In this document: piece by piece, positions 8,912-19,137 of the stretch
Layout: the number at the start of each line of letters is the position of its first letter
Numbering within the stretch: the stretch's first letter is position 1
Source of the DNA: Rhodoferax sp.
GTDB taxonomy: Bacteria; Pseudomonadota; Gammaproteobacteria; Burkholderiales; Burkholderiaceae_C
Reading direction: 5' to 3'
Assembly: GCA_030682475.1 (NCBI GenBank)
Contig: JAUXOA010000091.1
Location: 52,057-116,056, forward strand
DNA: 64,000 bases
Translations under genes and position numbers: made by a program
The notes under the pieces: generated by a model
Databases searched by the model: none
What the model saw: only the letters and a program-made list of their open reading frames with translations
Told to the model about the DNA's origin: nothing

Positions 8912-10626
8912 CAGCCGTCCAGTTGGGTCAAGTCAACCACCCGGCCCACCTCTTCGAGCGAAGTCGTGCCCGCAAGGACGCGGGAGAGGCCGTCTTCAGC
9001 CAGGGTCGTGAAGCCTTTGCCGCGTGCGTGGGCCAGTAGCTCGGGGCTGCGGGCGTTGCGCGAAAGCAGATCGTCCAGCTCTCTATCGAAGCGCAGCAAT
9101 TCCATGATGCTGGTACGCCCCTTGTAGCCCTGTCCCTTGCAATCGGGGCAACCGACCGACCGGTATAAGGTCAGCGGTAAATCGGGCGCAGCGCCGAGCA
9201 GCGCTTTCTCACGGTCGCCGCCGTCATAAGACGCCTTGCATTTCGGACACAGCAGACGCACCAGGCGCTGCGCCACAATGCCGATCAGGTTGCCGGTCAT
9301 GACGCTGACGGATATCCCCAGGTCGAGCAAACGCACGACGGTAAGAACGGCAGAGTTGGCGTGCACGGTTGAGAACACCTGATGGCCGGTCATGGCGGCG
9401 CGAAAAGCCATTTCGGCCGTTTCCTGGTCGCGAATCTCGCCGACGAAGATGATGTCTGGATCTTGCCGCATCATGGACCGGATGCCGTTGGCGAAATCCA
9501 TCTTGGGGTTGTCTGCGGCGGACGCCTGACGGATTCGGGCCATCGGGTATTCGACCGGATCCTCAAGCGTCATGATGTTGACGCTTTCGGTGTTCAACTC
9601 ATTCAGAATGGAATAGAGGGTGGTCGTTTTCCCGCTTCCGGTCGGGCCGCTGACAAGAATGATTCCATTCGGGCGCGCCAGCATCAAGCGCAGTGTGCTC
9701 ATCCGGTTTTCGGAAAAACCCATCTGGTCCATTGGCATGATCGACTTGTGCCGTTCCAGTACCCGCAGCACAAAGTTCTCGCCATGGAGGGTCGGCTGCA
9801 CTGCCGCGCGGAAGTCGATATCGCGGCCCCGGATGAGCATCGAAATGCGTCCATCCTGGGGCGCGCGGGTTTCGGCAATATCCATACCGGACAAGACTTT
9901 GAGCCGGACTGAAAGCGCCGGCCAGTATTGCTTGTGCAGCAGGCGAATCTGGCGCATGACGCCATCGATGCGGTAGCGAATCCGCAAAAAGCCCTCTTCG
10001 GGTTCGAAGTGAATGTCGGACGCGCCTTCATGGACGGCGTCGGCCAGCAGCGCATCGATGAGCCGGACAATCGGATGCGCGAACGCCTCGCCCCCGCGCA
10101 TAGCCAGCGTGGCGTCATCGATCTTGCCGGTACGCAATCCCTTGAGGATGTCGTCTATCGACAGCGCATAGCCGTAGGAACGGTGGATCGCCGCCTGGAT
10201 GTCGGCCTTGGAGGCGAGCCGCCACGCCAGGGATATGTCCGCAGGAACCGCCGAACGGCACTGGTCCATCGCCACAACGTCGTTGCTGTCGGTGATGGCC
10301 AGCGTCAACTGGCGGGCAGCGGCGTTGAAGCCGACCGGGAAAACGTGGTAGCTTTGCGCCAGCGTTTTTGGAATCAGCCGGATCGCCTCATCGTGGGGAA
10401 CCATGTCGCCCAAGCGGACCGCTTCAGTGGCGCTGGCCGCCGCCATGATAGCGGTCAGGTCATCAACCGACAGTATTCCCAGGTTGACCAGGATGTTGCC
10501 GACCGAGCCGCCCCGCTTTTCATGCTCGGTCCATGCAATCTCGGCCTGGTCGTGCGAGATCAGGCCACTGCGTTCGAGTCCAAGGTAAAACGCCTTCGGG
10601 TTGTAGTCGTCGAGTTGGGTGCTCAT
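8911..10626 (-). CDS. mshE: Assembly ATPase (MshE/GspE/PilB family)
   Basis: A 571-residue cytosolic ATPase that powers pilus extension or secretion. Walker A GPTGSGKTT is at 327-335, the Asp box and Walker B region (DPDIIFVGEIRDQETAEMA) follow, then the His box TGHQVFSTVHANSA. A four-cysteine zinc site (CPKC and CPDC) lies in the C-terminal domain as in GspE/PilB. The N-terminal part has one segment like the MshEN nucleotide-binding motif (GNILVNLGILSVDDL), which in MshE binds c-di-GMP; a second full copy is not obvious, so c-di-GMP control is only possible. No separate PilT-like retraction ATPase is present in the operon. Confidence 0.93.
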   Translation of the reverse strand: MSTQLDDYNPKAFYLGLERSGLISHDQAEIAWTEHEKRGGSVGNILVNLGILSVDDLTAIMAAASATEAVRLGDMVPHDEAIRLIPKTLAQSYHVFPVGFNAAARQLTLAITDSNDVVAMDQCRSAVPADISLAWRLASKADIQAAIHRSYGYALSIDDILKGLRTGKIDDATLAMRGGEAFAHPIVRLIDALLADAVHEGASDIHFEPEEGFLRIRYRIDGVMRQIRLLHKQYWPALSVRLKVLSGMDIAETRAPQDGRISMLIRGRDIDFRAAVQPTLHGENFVLRVLERHKSIMPMDQMGFSENRMSTLRLMLARPNGIILVSGPTGSGKTTTLYSILNELNTESVNIMTLEDPVEYPMARIRQASAADNPKMDFANGIRSMMRQDPDIIFVGEIRDQETAEMAFRAAMTGHQVFSTVHANSAVLTVVRLLDLGISVSVMTGNLIGIVAQRLVRLLCPKCKASYDGGDREKALLGAAPDLPLTLYRSVGCPDCKGQGYKGRTSIMELLRFDRELDDLLSRNARSPELLAHARGKGFTTLAEDGLSRVLAGTTSLEEVGRVVDLTQLDG

Positions 10627-11993
10627 CGGAGGGTCCTCTGCGGTGAACCCGCCTTCAGAGCAGCAAGCCTGCTGCGGGCGCTGGATTCGTCAAAGGCTGC
10701 GGCCTTGCCCTGGGCCAGCCTGAGCGCGGTTTCGTAATACTGGACTGCCAGGCTGGACTTTCGCAGGTGATCCAGCGTTACCGCCAGGTTGTACGCGAAT
10801 TGGGGGTCTTCGGGTGCGAGCGCATGGGCTTTAAAAAATAGCGGCTGCGCTTCTGACCAGCGTTGTTCACCGGAAAGCACCAACCCCAAAGCGTGGTTCA
10901 AGTCGGCTTCCTGCGGTGAGCGAGCCAACAGTTCCCGCAACCTCGATTCCTGCCGGGGTTCCCCAGCAGGGCTACTCAGGCTGCTGGCACCGGCCAGGGC
11001 TGTGGCATTTTGCGGCTCGAGACGCAATACCTGCTTGTAGGCGTCCATGGCAGACTCGCGCTGGTTGCTGGCGTGCGCGATAACGGCCAGACCCAGCCAT
11101 GCATCGCGCTGGGCCGGGTCGGCCTTGAGCACTTCCCGATACAGTTGCGTAGCCTCGCCGGGCTTGCCGGCCTGGTATGCGGCGTAAGCTGATTCCATGA
11201 GCGAGGCCGGTTTCGCGGCGCTGGCAACCACCGACAGGCTCTGCGAGCTGGCGGCCACGGCGGCAGCGGCCGCCGCGTTTTGGTTCGCGTTGTCGGCCGG
11301 GACTGGCCTGCGTGTGAGCGCAGGAGACGAGGTATCTGCAGCAACGCGTGCGCGCGGCGCGGCCACTTTGGCAGCAACCGGGTGTGGGGCTTCTTGGGCA
11401 GCAACCGGCGTCACTGCGGGAACTGCCGGCGGCGGCGCGGTCAAAATGGGGGTCTGCGGAGCCGCCGCCGGCGCGCTGCTGCCGACAGCGGGAACGTCGG
11501 GCAGCGAAACGGACGGACTGGCTGGCAGTAGCGCGAGGGTTCCCGGGGCCTTGGCCGCAACCGGCGTGTTGGAAGAGCCGAGTAATGCATCACCAAAAAG
11601 CAGGAACGCTGCCACTGGAAGGGCCACGACCAAGGTCACCGTGACGAGCAGCCACTGGCGCCGCTGTTGCGTACCAGAGGTTTTGCGCTGTGGGGTGCCT
11701 GCCATGACGCTCGCAGCCAATATCGCTTGGCGATGGGTAGCCGCAATCGGAGCAGGCATGGGGACAGGCTCGGGCGCAGGTTTTGCACTCGCGGCCTCGG
11801 GCGCTTGCGCAGGTGGTGGTGCTGGCGTCTGTTGTTCCAGCATCAACTCGGCACGCGGCGCTTCACGCTTTGCCGTCGCCAACGATTTTGCTGGACTCGC
11901 GGTCGGCGCAAAAGCGGTCACAGCGACTGTTTCCAACTTGCGTTTTCTGGAATCTTCCTCGGCTCGCTTGAGCGCCTCAAGCAACAGGCTCAT
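10623..11993 (-). CDS. mshN: MshN-like TPR protein
   Basis: A 456-residue single-pass protein. The start MSLLLEALKRAEED is the N-terminal signature of MshN/GspB-type proteins. Residues 30-110 are Ala/Pro-rich, a membrane helix spans about 113-135, an Ala/Pro/Val-rich periplasmic linker runs to about 270, and tetratricopeptide repeats fill the C-terminus (SAYAAYQAGKPGEATQLYRE and later AYNLAVTLDHLRKSS region). It probably helps secretin assembly or links it to the inner membrane. Both ends overlap neighbouring genes by 4 nt. Confidence 0.8.
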   Translation of the reverse strand: MSLLLEALKRAEEDSRKRKLETVAVTAFAPTASPAKSLATAKREAPRAELMLEQQTPAPPPAQAPEAASAKPAPEPVPMPAPIAATHRQAILAASVMAGTPQRKTSGTQQRRQWLLVTVTLVVALPVAAFLLFGDALLGSSNTPVAAKAPGTLALLPASPSVSLPDVPAVGSSAPAAAPQTPILTAPPPAVPAVTPVAAQEAPHPVAAKVAAPRARVAADTSSPALTRRPVPADNANQNAAAAAAVAASSQSLSVVASAAKPASLMESAYAAYQAGKPGEATQLYREVLKADPAQRDAWLGLAVIAHASNQRESAMDAYKQVLRLEPQNATALAGASSLSSPAGEPRQESRLRELLARSPQEADLNHALGLVLSGEQRWSEAQPLFFKAHALAPEDPQFAYNLAVTLDHLRKSSLAVQYYETALRLAQGKAAAFDESSARSRLAALKAGSPQRTLR

Positions 11994-13735
11994 GGTGGTC
12001 GCCGCCCAGCAGGCACCGGAGTACCGATGGGAAGCTGGCTCCTGATAAAGGAAGCATCGCCGTTGATGCTCGCGTCACGCAGTATCGTAGGTCGTAAAAA
12101 TATAACCAGCTCGCTCTTGTTGGACTGGATGCTTCGGGACTTGAAGAGTTCGCCGAAGAGCGGGACGTCGCCGACGCCCGGGATCTGGTCGGTCGCGTTG
12201 CTTTGGTCGTCTTGCATGAGACCGCCCAGGACCGCCGTCTCCCCGTCCCTGACCTTCATGATGGACTCGAACTCGCGCGTCTGTATCTCGGGAATGCGGT
12301 TCTTGACACCGGCTAGCGCCAGTGCGGGGCTGGGATCATTGGCATAGCCCGTAATCCTTGATACCGTCGGGCGCAGGTTCAAGGTGATCTCTTCGTCATC
12401 GCCGATTTGCGCGGTCACGTTCATCAGGAAGCCGACCGGGACGGTATTGACGGTGGTCGTGTAGACGGCAGCGATGGCAGCTACGCCGGACGCCGCCGGC
12501 GTACCCGGCGTGACGGAAATGGTGAAGTAAACCTTGTTGTCGACGACCTTAAGAATTGCGGTCTGGTTGTTCATGACGCTTACTTTGGGGCTTGAAAGCA
12601 CGCGCGTCTTGCCGAACGATTCGAGCAGGCGCACCGTCGTCGAAATGTCGCTCCGGCCAGGCCCCCCGGATCGCGACAGGCCGAACGTGCCCAAGAAGGC
12701 ACTTGCGGTCCCCGGTGCCTGCTGTATGAGTGAGAGCGCGGTGTTGCCAACGCTGACCGCATTGCGAAGCACCGACCAGTTGATCCCCTGCTGATAGTCG
12801 CTGGTCAGCGCTACTTCGACGATGGTCGCCTCGATTAGCACCTGGCGCCTCGCATTGCCGACGATCTGGTCAAGGAATTCGCGCACGCGCACATGCTGCT
12901 TGCCGGTGGCGCGGACGCTGATCACGCCGGTTTCGGGATTCGCGATGACCGACGCCGCCTCACGGTACGCAGGGGGTGCGGCAGCCGAGGTTGAAGTGGG
13001 AGCCTCGGCCAATGCGGCCAGCGTGCTTGTTCCGGTGCGTGCGCCAGGCACGGGCACGGGCGCGGGAACGGGAACGGGAACGGGAGCGCCGGCAGAGGCT
13101 TTAGTGATTTGGTCGGTTTCCCTCAACAGGTCGCGGATGTTCTCCGTCAAAGTGGTCCAGAAGCGGTTATTGGAAATGTTGCGAATAGAAGCGGAAGACG
13201 AACCCCCAGTGCCCGCCACCTGCGACTCGGAACCGGTGCTGCTGGCCGAGTCCCGCGTAATGTTGGGATAGTCCACCTTGTACAGGCGCAGGAAGGGGGA
13301 GTCCGGCAACACAAACAGATTTTTGCCTTCAAACTCATAACGCATGTCGATCTGGCGCGCGATCCGGTCCAGGAGTTCATGAATGGTCTGGTCCAGTGCA
13401 TTCAGGGTTACCTTGCCGGTAATACCAGGATGAACATCGAGGTTTAATTTCGCGTCTCGAGCCAACGCAAACAGCAAGGTCTGGGCGTTGACGTTATTGA
13501 CGACGACGCTGTACGTTTCCTGCGGTTTGACGAACCGGGGCTCGGGCAAGCGCGGCGCTCCCGCCGATAGCGGGGGGATGTTGGTAACGTCATTCGCCGG
13601 TTGGACTACCGGCGAAAGAAGGCCGGGTTCTTTGACCAGGTGTCCTTCCGACAGCGGTGGTGGCGGCGTGGCGCATCCGGCAACCACGAGCGTGGTCACC
13701 AAGGCTGTCTTCCATGCGGGACGACTTATTCTCAC
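11990..13735 (-). CDS. mshL: Outer-membrane secretin (MshL/PilQ family)
   Basis: A 581-residue secretin forming the outer-membrane channel. It has a lipoprotein signal ending LVVAGC, a secretin N domain with VDYPNITRD and the repeat-like VIANPETGVISVRATGK, and the C-terminal pore domain with VLSSPKVSVMNNQTA, LRPTVSRI and AVLGGLMQDD. A Pro-Val-Pro repeat (VPVPVPAPVPVPGA) separates the N domains. Length matches MshL more than PilQ. Overlaps its neighbours by 4 nt on both sides. Confidence 0.92.
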   Translation of the reverse strand: MRISRPAWKTALVTTLVVAGCATPPPPLSEGHLVKEPGLLSPVVQPANDVTNIPPLSAGAPRLPEPRFVKPQETYSVVVNNVNAQTLLFALARDAKLNLDVHPGITGKVTLNALDQTIHELLDRIARQIDMRYEFEGKNLFVLPDSPFLRLYKVDYPNITRDSASSTGSESQVAGTGGSSSASIRNISNNRFWTTLTENIRDLLRETDQITKASAGAPVPVPVPAPVPVPGARTGTSTLAALAEAPTSTSAAAPPAYREAASVIANPETGVISVRATGKQHVRVREFLDQIVGNARRQVLIEATIVEVALTSDYQQGINWSVLRNAVSVGNTALSLIQQAPGTASAFLGTFGLSRSGGPGRSDISTTVRLLESFGKTRVLSSPKVSVMNNQTAILKVVDNKVYFTISVTPGTPAASGVAAIAAVYTTTVNTVPVGFLMNVTAQIGDDEEITLNLRPTVSRITGYANDPSPALALAGVKNRIPEIQTREFESIMKVRDGETAVLGGLMQDDQSNATDQIPGVGDVPLFGELFKSRSIQSNKSELVIFLRPTILRDASINGDASFIRSQLPIGTPVPAGRRPP

Positions 13736-15327
13736 GGGGCAGGTTCCTTGCGAATGTCTTCCAGACTGCGGACAACGGGTTTGTAGCGTTTTAGCGCTGG
13801 CGGGGAAGACTCAATGAATTCCATGGCGGCCGGCCGGCTCTCGAAGTACCCTACATAGATGACGTGGAAGACCTGCCGCTGGTAAAGCCGATTATGAACC
13901 AGCACCGGCACATCGGACTGCGATGCGCCAGCCTGGGCCGAGGCGCCGTCCAGGACGGCCTGGATCAGTTGTGCCACGGCCAACACCTCGACTTCCTGAG
14001 GTGCCTGCTGAGACAGCAATTGGACCGTAAAGCCATTGTTTGAGGGTAGCGCGATAAATTCGTCGGTCGCCCGCATGCGGGCGACCAGGGAGTTGCTGCG
14101 CAGTTTGGTTGCCAGCGTGGGCTCGGCCAGCGTCACCTTTTGGACGGGCACGGGCTGGCTGGCATTGGCCGAAGGTGCCGGGGACGCACCCGAGCCGTCC
14201 GCTCGGACGGTTGAAGCAGCGGCTACCAGCGCGGCCGGGGCAAGCGGTACGGCGCTTGCGCTGACAACGGCGGGCTGAACGGCGGCAACAGGTGCCTGAA
14301 CACTGGCAAGGGGCGGTTCGATCTTGTCGCGGCTCGGCATGCCGCCCGATTTGAAAGAGATCACCTGGTTGAGCCAAGCGTGTTCCGAACCATAACCCAC
14401 GCCATAACCCACGCCCAAGGCTGCCAACACCCCCAGGGCCATTGGCGCAAACTTTCGCCAATGGCTGGTTGGCCGCTCGGTTTCATGGCCGGCAACCCGG
14501 GCTGTACGCTTGGAGGGGAGACCATCACTGGTTGCGCGGCGGACCTGTTCCACACCGACCTGCGGCACGCCTTGCGCATACGCGGCAAGCATCGATTTGT
14601 CGGCCAGCATATTGAGTTTTCGGGTACGACCGTCGGAGGCCTGAACGAGCAGCTTGAGGGCCCCAACAGCGAACAACTCGCCCCCCTGCCACCCGGCTTT
14701 GTGCAGGCGGAACCTCAAGTAAGCGGAGGCCTCCGCGGCGTCCAGCGGCTGCAGCTCGAACCGGTGACTGATCCGGTCCTTCACTTGGCGAAGCTGCGGC
14801 GCGTCCAGCAATTCATCGAGCTCGGGTTGACCGAACAACACGATTTTCAGGAGTTTGTGCTGTGTCGTTTCAAGATTCGACAGCAGGCGGATCTCCTCCA
14901 GCGTGGGCCCCGGCATGCTGTGCGCTTCATCAATGACCACGACAACGCGTCGGCCTTGGGAATATCGCTCGATGAGGACGGACTCCAGGGCCGCCAGCAT
15001 TTGCGTCCTGTTGCCCTGCGGCGGCTCCGGCATGAGATCGCGTGCAATCGCCCCCAGGATTTCGTCACGGTCAAAAACCGGATTGGCAAGGTAAACCGTG
15101 TCCGCAGGCAGCGGGCGAAGCCGTTCCAGCAGCATGCGGCTGAGCATGGTCTTGCCCATGCCGATCTCCCCTACCACGCTAATAATGCCTTCGTCGTGCA
15201 TCGCCGCGACGATCAGCCCTTCCAGAATGTCGCCGCGTTGTCCACCGGTAAAGAAGAACTCCGTATCCGGCGTGATTCGGAACGGATCGGTCGAAAGGCT
15301 GAAATGGTCTAGATAGAGGACGCTCAT
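13732..15327 (-). CDS. mshM: ExeA/MshM-type AAA ATPase with SPOR-like end
   Basis: A 531-residue first gene of the operon. The cytosolic AAA domain has Walker A GEIGMGKT at 53-60 and Walker B VVVVIDEAH at 128-136. A membrane segment near 293-313 (ALGVLAALGVGYGVGYG) leads to a Pro/Ala-rich linker and a C-terminal domain (FTVQLLSQQ..., YQRQVFHVIYVGYFESR) resembling SPOR peptidoglycan-binding domains. In Aeromonas ExeA, ATPase plus peptidoglycan binding helps the secretin through the cell wall; the same role fits here. The ATG at 15327 faces yebC across a 249-nt divergent region. Confidence 0.88.
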   Translation of the reverse strand: MSVLYLDHFSLSTDPFRITPDTEFFFTGGQRGDILEGLIVAAMHDEGIISVVGEIGMGKTMLSRMLLERLRPLPADTVYLANPVFDRDEILGAIARDLMPEPPQGNRTQMLAALESVLIERYSQGRRVVVVIDEAHSMPGPTLEEIRLLSNLETTQHKLLKIVLFGQPELDELLDAPQLRQVKDRISHRFELQPLDAAEASAYLRFRLHKAGWQGGELFAVGALKLLVQASDGRTRKLNMLADKSMLAAYAQGVPQVGVEQVRRATSDGLPSKRTARVAGHETERPTSHWRKFAPMALGVLAALGVGYGVGYGSEHAWLNQVISFKSGGMPSRDKIEPPLASVQAPVAAVQPAVVSASAVPLAPAALVAAASTVRADGSGASPAPSANASQPVPVQKVTLAEPTLATKLRSNSLVARMRATDEFIALPSNNGFTVQLLSQQAPQEVEVLAVAQLIQAVLDGASAQAGASQSDVPVLVHNRLYQRQVFHVIYVGYFESRPAAMEFIESSPPALKRYKPVVRSLEDIRKEPAP

Positions 15328-15576
15328 GTTCTCGACTCGTTTTGTTCGGAGGCCGCTGCATCGCGATTATGACGTTTCAAACTGCAGTTCCTACACTTGC
15401 AACAAACGGTATTTCTGTTACGTTGTATTTTGCGGAACGCTGCTTTGCGAACGGGCATTGCCAGGCCGCAGGAGGCACTGGGTCGTGCCATGGTGCGCAA
15501 TCAGGATCGGATCAGACATGAAACCCTCAAAAAGTACAATTAAGGCAATAGCGTAACGAACTTTGAAGGATTCCCC
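15328..15576. promoter_or_regulatory. Divergent region between pilus operon and yebC
   Basis: The 249-nt gap must hold the promoter of the 14.5-kb pilus operon (minus) and that of yebC (plus). TACAAT at 15535-15540 could be a -10 for yebC, with GAAGGA at 15565-15570 as its ribosome binding site, but no convincing -35 pairs with it. I saw no clean pilus promoter. Confidence 0.4.
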
Positions 15577-16311
15577 GTGGCAGGACACAGTAAATGGGCC
15601 AATATTCAGCACCGCAAAGGTCGTCAGGACGAAAAACGGGGCAAAGTGTGGACCCGCATCATCCGTGAAATCACGGTGGCGGCGCGCGCTGGCGGCGGCG
15701 ATTTGGGCACCAATCCGCGGCTGCGCCTGGCGGTGGACCGGGCCAAGGCGGCCAACATGCCGGCGGATCGCGTCAAGTACAACATCGACAAGGCCACCGG
15801 TAACCAGGAAGGCGTCACTTACGAAGAAATTCGCTACGAAGGCTACGGCATTGGCGGCGCTGCCATTTTGGTGGACACCATGACCGACAACAAGGTGCGC
15901 ACAGTGGCCGAAGTGCGCCACGCCTTCGCCAAGTACGGCGGCAACATGGGCACGGAAGGCTCGGTGGCTTTTCAGTTCAAGCATTGTGGCCAACTGATTT
16001 TTGCCCCTGGCACGAACGAGAACAAGGTGATCGAAGTGGCGCTGGAGGCGGGTGCTGAGGACGTGATCACCGGCGACGATGGTGCCATTGAGGTGTTGAC
16101 GACCTACACCAACTTTGAAGCCGTCAAGAATGCGCTGGAAGCCGCTGGGCTGAAGCCCGAAATGGCGGAGGTCACGATGCGACCTGAAAACCCGATTGAA
16201 CTGACCGGCGAAGACGCCGTGCGCATGCAAAAACTGCTCGACGTGCTGGAAGAACTGGACGACGTGCAAGAGATTTACCACAACGCTGAGATTGACAGCG
16301 CAGCACTATGA
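15577..16311 (+). CDS. yebC: YebC/PmpR-family protein
   Basis: A 244-residue cytosolic protein of the YebC/PmpR/TACO1 family, described as transcriptional regulators and, in recent work on the family, as aids to translation of difficult stretches. The signature [18 protein letters not shown] is complete and the acidic C-terminal half ([15 protein letters not shown]) is intact. The start is GTG at 15577, set by GAAGGA 6 nt upstream and by the invariant N-terminus. Its stop overlaps the purD start as ATGA. Confidence 0.96.
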   Translation: MAGHSKWANIQHRKGRQDEKRGKVWTRIIREITVAARAGGGDLGTNPRLRLAVDRAKAANMPADRVKYNIDKATGNQEGVTYEEIRYEGYGIGGAAILVDTMTDNKVRTVAEVRHAFAKYGGNMGTEGSVAFQFKHCGQLIFAPGTNENKVIEVALEAGAEDVITGDDGAIEVLTTYTNFEAVKNALEAAGLKPEMAEVTMRPENPIELTGEDAVRMQKLLDVLEELDDVQEIYHNAEIDSAAL

Positions 16312-17600
16312 ATGTCCTCGTGATAGGCGGCGGTGGCCGTGAACATGCCTTGGCCTGGAAGTTGGCACAGTCGCCCAAGGTGCAAACGATTTACGTCGCG
16401 CCGGGTAACGGCGGTACGGCACTGGACGGCCGGCTTAAGAACGTTAATATCACGGATGTGCATGAACTGCGGGCGTGGGCAGTTGCCAAAAAAATAGCAC
16501 TCACGGTGGTGGGGCCGGAAGCGCCACTGGCGGCTGGCGTGGTGGACGAGTTTCGCAAGCACGGACTGCGCGTGTTTGGGCCAACCCAGGCCGCCGCCCA
16601 GTTGGAGAGTTCCAAGGCCTTCTCCAAGGCCTTCATGAAGCGGCATGACATTCCGACCGCGGAATACGAGACCTTTTCTGACCCCGTTGCTGCCCATGCT
16701 TACCTCGATCAAAAAGGCGTGCCGATTGTGGTCAAGGCCGATGGCCTGGCGGCGGGCAAGGGCGTGGTGGTAGCCATGACGCTGGTTGAGGCGCACGAAG
16801 CGGTTGACTTCATGCTGCTGGACAACACCCTGGGTGTGACGCACAACGAAGGTGGCGCGCGTGTCGTCATTGAAGAATTTTTGCTGGGTGAGGAAGCCAG
16901 CTTCATCGTGATGTGCGATGGCAAGAACGTGCTGCCACTGGCCACCAGCCAGGACCACAAACGCTTGCTGGATGGCGATCTGGGCCCCAACACCGGCGGC
17001 ATGGGCGCCTATTCGCCGGCACCGGTGGTGACACCCGATGTACATGCCCGCGCCATGCGCGAAATCATTTTGCCGACGATCCGGGGCATGGAAAAAGACG
17101 GCATTCCGTACACCGGTTTTTTGTACGCCGGGCTGATGATTGATACCCATGGTGACCCCAAAACGCTGGAGTTCAACTGCCGCATGGGCGACCCGGAGAC
17201 GCAGCCGATCATGATGCGACTGAAAACTGATCTGGTGGATGTGATGCTGGCTGCCACTGAACCCGGCCCGCACGGGCGGCTCGATGACATCGAGTTGCAG
17301 TGGGACCGCCGCACTGCCCTGGGTGTGGTGATGGCGGCGCACGGCTACCCGTTGCATCCGCGCAAGGGCGACGTCATCACCGGTTTGCCCAGGGAAGAAG
17401 ACGATGCCGTCGTTTTCCATGCGGGGACGACCATGAAGGCGGGTGACGTTGTTACTTCAAGTGGGCGGGTTTTGTGTGTGACGGTGCTGGCCGACAACGT
17501 CAAACAGGCGCAGCAGCGTGCCTACGAAGTGGCGTTGGACATCCATTTTGATGGCATGCAGTACCGCACTGACATTGGCCATCGCGCCGTCAAGAACTAA
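16308..17600 (+). CDS. purD: Phosphoribosylamine--glycine ligase
   Basis: A 430-residue ATP-grasp enzyme that joins glycine to phosphoribosylamine, the second step of de novo purine synthesis. N-terminal [19 protein letters not shown] and the ATP-grasp signature [20 protein letters not shown] are present, with the metal-binding stretch [14 protein letters not shown]. Length is standard. Cytosolic. Translationally coupled to yebC and 6 nt upstream of hemF. Confidence 0.98.
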   Translation: MNVLVIGGGGREHALAWKLAQSPKVQTIYVAPGNGGTALDGRLKNVNITDVHELRAWAVAKKIALTVVGPEAPLAAGVVDEFRKHGLRVFGPTQAAAQLESSKAFSKAFMKRHDIPTAEYETFSDPVAAHAYLDQKGVPIVVKADGLAAGKGVVVAMTLVEAHEAVDFMLLDNTLGVTHNEGGARVVIEEFLLGEEASFIVMCDGKNVLPLATSQDHKRLLDGDLGPNTGGMGAYSPAPVVTPDVHARAMREIILPTIRGMEKDGIPYTGFLYAGLMIDTHGDPKTLEFNCRMGDPETQPIMMRLKTDLVDVMLAATEPGPHGRLDDIELQWDRRTALGVVMAAHGYPLHPRKGDVITGLPREEDDAVVFHAGTTMKAGDVVTSSGRVLCVTVLADNVKQAQQRAYEVALDIHFDGMQYRTDIGHRAVKN

Positions 17601-17606
17601 AGCCGC

Positions 17607-18539
17607 ATGACTACGCCAGATTTGACTACGACGCGAACGGACGCAGTGCGTCGCTATCTGCAGGACTTGCAGGCACGCATCACCTCGGCCATTGCTGCCC
17701 TGGACGGCACGGTGTTTTTAACGGATGTCTGGCAAAAGGCACCCGGCGAGACGCTGCAAGGCAGCGGCATCACCCAGATTCTGGAGGGCGGGCCTATTTT
17801 TGAGCGCGCTGGCTGTGGTTTTTCGCACGTGCGCGGGCCGGCCCTGCCGCCGTCTGCCACGCAACACCGGCCGGAACTTGCGGGTGCTGCTTTTGAAGCC
17901 ATGGGCATGTCGCTGGTGTTTCATCCGCGCAACCCCTATGTGCCGACGGTTCACATGAACGTGCGCATGCTGGTGGCCAAGGGGCGCGACGGCGCTGACG
18001 TGTGCTGGTTTGGCGGCGGCATGGATTTGACGCCTTATTACGGTTTTGAGGAGGATGCGGTGCACTTCCACACCACCTGCAAAACCGCGCTTGAACCCTT
18101 TGGCAGCGATAAATATCCGCGTTTCAAAACCTGGTGTGATGAGTACTTTTATTTGAAGCACCGCTCCGAGCAGCGCGGCGTGGGCGGCATCTTTTTTGAC
18201 GACTTTTCCGAGCTTGGTTTTGATGCCAGCCTGGCCATGATGCAGTCGGTGGGTGATTCGTTTTTGACAGCTTACTTGCCTCTTGCTGAACGCCGCAAAG
18301 CCATGGTTTATGGTGAGCGGGAGCGCGCATTTCAGCTCTACCGGCGCGGCCGCTATGTCGAGTTCAATCTGGTGTGGGACCGTGGCACGCACTTTGGTTT
18401 GCAGTCCGGCGGGCGCACTGAATCCATTCTGTTGTCGATGCCGCCGCTGGTGAGCTGGTCTTATCAGAACGTGCCTGAAGCAGGCACGCCGGAAGCCGAT
18501 TTGTACACCCGGTTCCTGGTGCGCAAGGACTGGGTTTGA
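17607..18539 (+). CDS. hemF: Oxygen-dependent coproporphyrinogen III oxidase
   Basis: A 310-residue enzyme that decarboxylates coproporphyrinogen III to protoporphyrinogen IX using O2, for haem synthesis. Family motifs [43 protein letters not shown] and [18 protein letters not shown] are all present. Oxygen dependence implies at least part-time aerobic growth. It lies between purD and nadD with 1-6 nt gaps. Confidence 0.98.
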   Translation: MTTPDLTTTRTDAVRRYLQDLQARITSAIAALDGTVFLTDVWQKAPGETLQGSGITQILEGGPIFERAGCGFSHVRGPALPPSATQHRPELAGAAFEAMGMSLVFHPRNPYVPTVHMNVRMLVAKGRDGADVCWFGGGMDLTPYYGFEEDAVHFHTTCKTALEPFGSDKYPRFKTWCDEYFYLKHRSEQRGVGGIFFDDFSELGFDASLAMMQSVGDSFLTAYLPLAERRKAMVYGERERAFQLYRRGRYVEFNLVWDRGTHFGLQSGGRTESILLSMPPLVSWSYQNVPEAGTPEADLYTRFLVRKDWV

Positions 18540-18540
18540 T

Positions 18541-19137
18541 ATGAGGCGCATGGGTGTGTTTGGTGGTGCGTTTGACCCGCCCCACGTCGCGCATGTGGCG
18601 CTGGTGCAGGCGGCTGTGGCAGACTTGCAACTCGATGAGCTCCGCGTTGTCCCCACCGGGCAGGCCTGGCACAAGGCCCGGCCCTTGAGTCCCGCCCATC
18701 ACCGCCTGGCCATGGCGCAACTGGCGTTTGCTGAGCTACCCCGAGTGGTCGTCGATCCGCGTGAAACCCAGCGCGTTGGCCCGAGTTACACGGTGGATAC
18801 TTTGCGTGAGTTGAAGGCGCGGTGGCCGGATACCGAGCTGTTTCTCGTCATGGGGGAAGACCAGGCCCGTGCGCTAACTGGCTGGCACGAATGGCAAGAG
18901 ATTTTGCGACTCGCTATAATTTGTGTAGCTGAGCGCGAAGATTTGACGGGGGCCAGGCCCCAGTTTATTGCGCAGAAGTCGCATGAATCGCGTTTTAGGC
19001 GGCTGCAAATGCCAGTCATGCCTGTTAGCGCAACCGCTATTCGGACCCGAATTGCAGCGCATCAAGGCCTTTCCCGACTGGTTTTTGAACCCGTTGCGCG
19101 TTATATTGACGACCACCACCTTTACCAGACTGCCTGA
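18541..19137 (+). CDS. nadD: Nicotinate-nucleotide adenylyltransferase
   Basis: A 198-residue enzyme that makes NaAD from NaMN and ATP in NAD synthesis. The nucleotidyltransferase signature is GGAFDPPHVAH, where the usual HxGH reads HVAH, and the C-terminal ISxTxxR-like motif is VSATAIRTR. The central VDTLRELKARWPDTELFLVMGEDQ region is typical. The stop overlaps the rsfS start as TGATG. Confidence 0.95.
   Translation: MRRMGVFGGAFDPPHVAHVALVQAAVADLQLDELRVVPTGQAWHKARPLSPAHHRLAMAQLAFAELPRVVVDPRETQRVGPSYTVDTLRELKARWPDTELFLVMGEDQARALTGWHEWQEILRLAIICVAEREDLTGARPQFIAQKSHESRFRRLQMPVMPVSATAIRTRIAAHQGLSRLVFEPVARYIDDHHLYQTA

Noticed and set aside
15328..15576. Possible sigma54 promoter (TGGCACG on the minus strand) before the pilus operon
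   Set aside because: The distance between the GG and GC elements is 11 nt instead of 10 and the -12 box reads AGTGC, so it does not fit.
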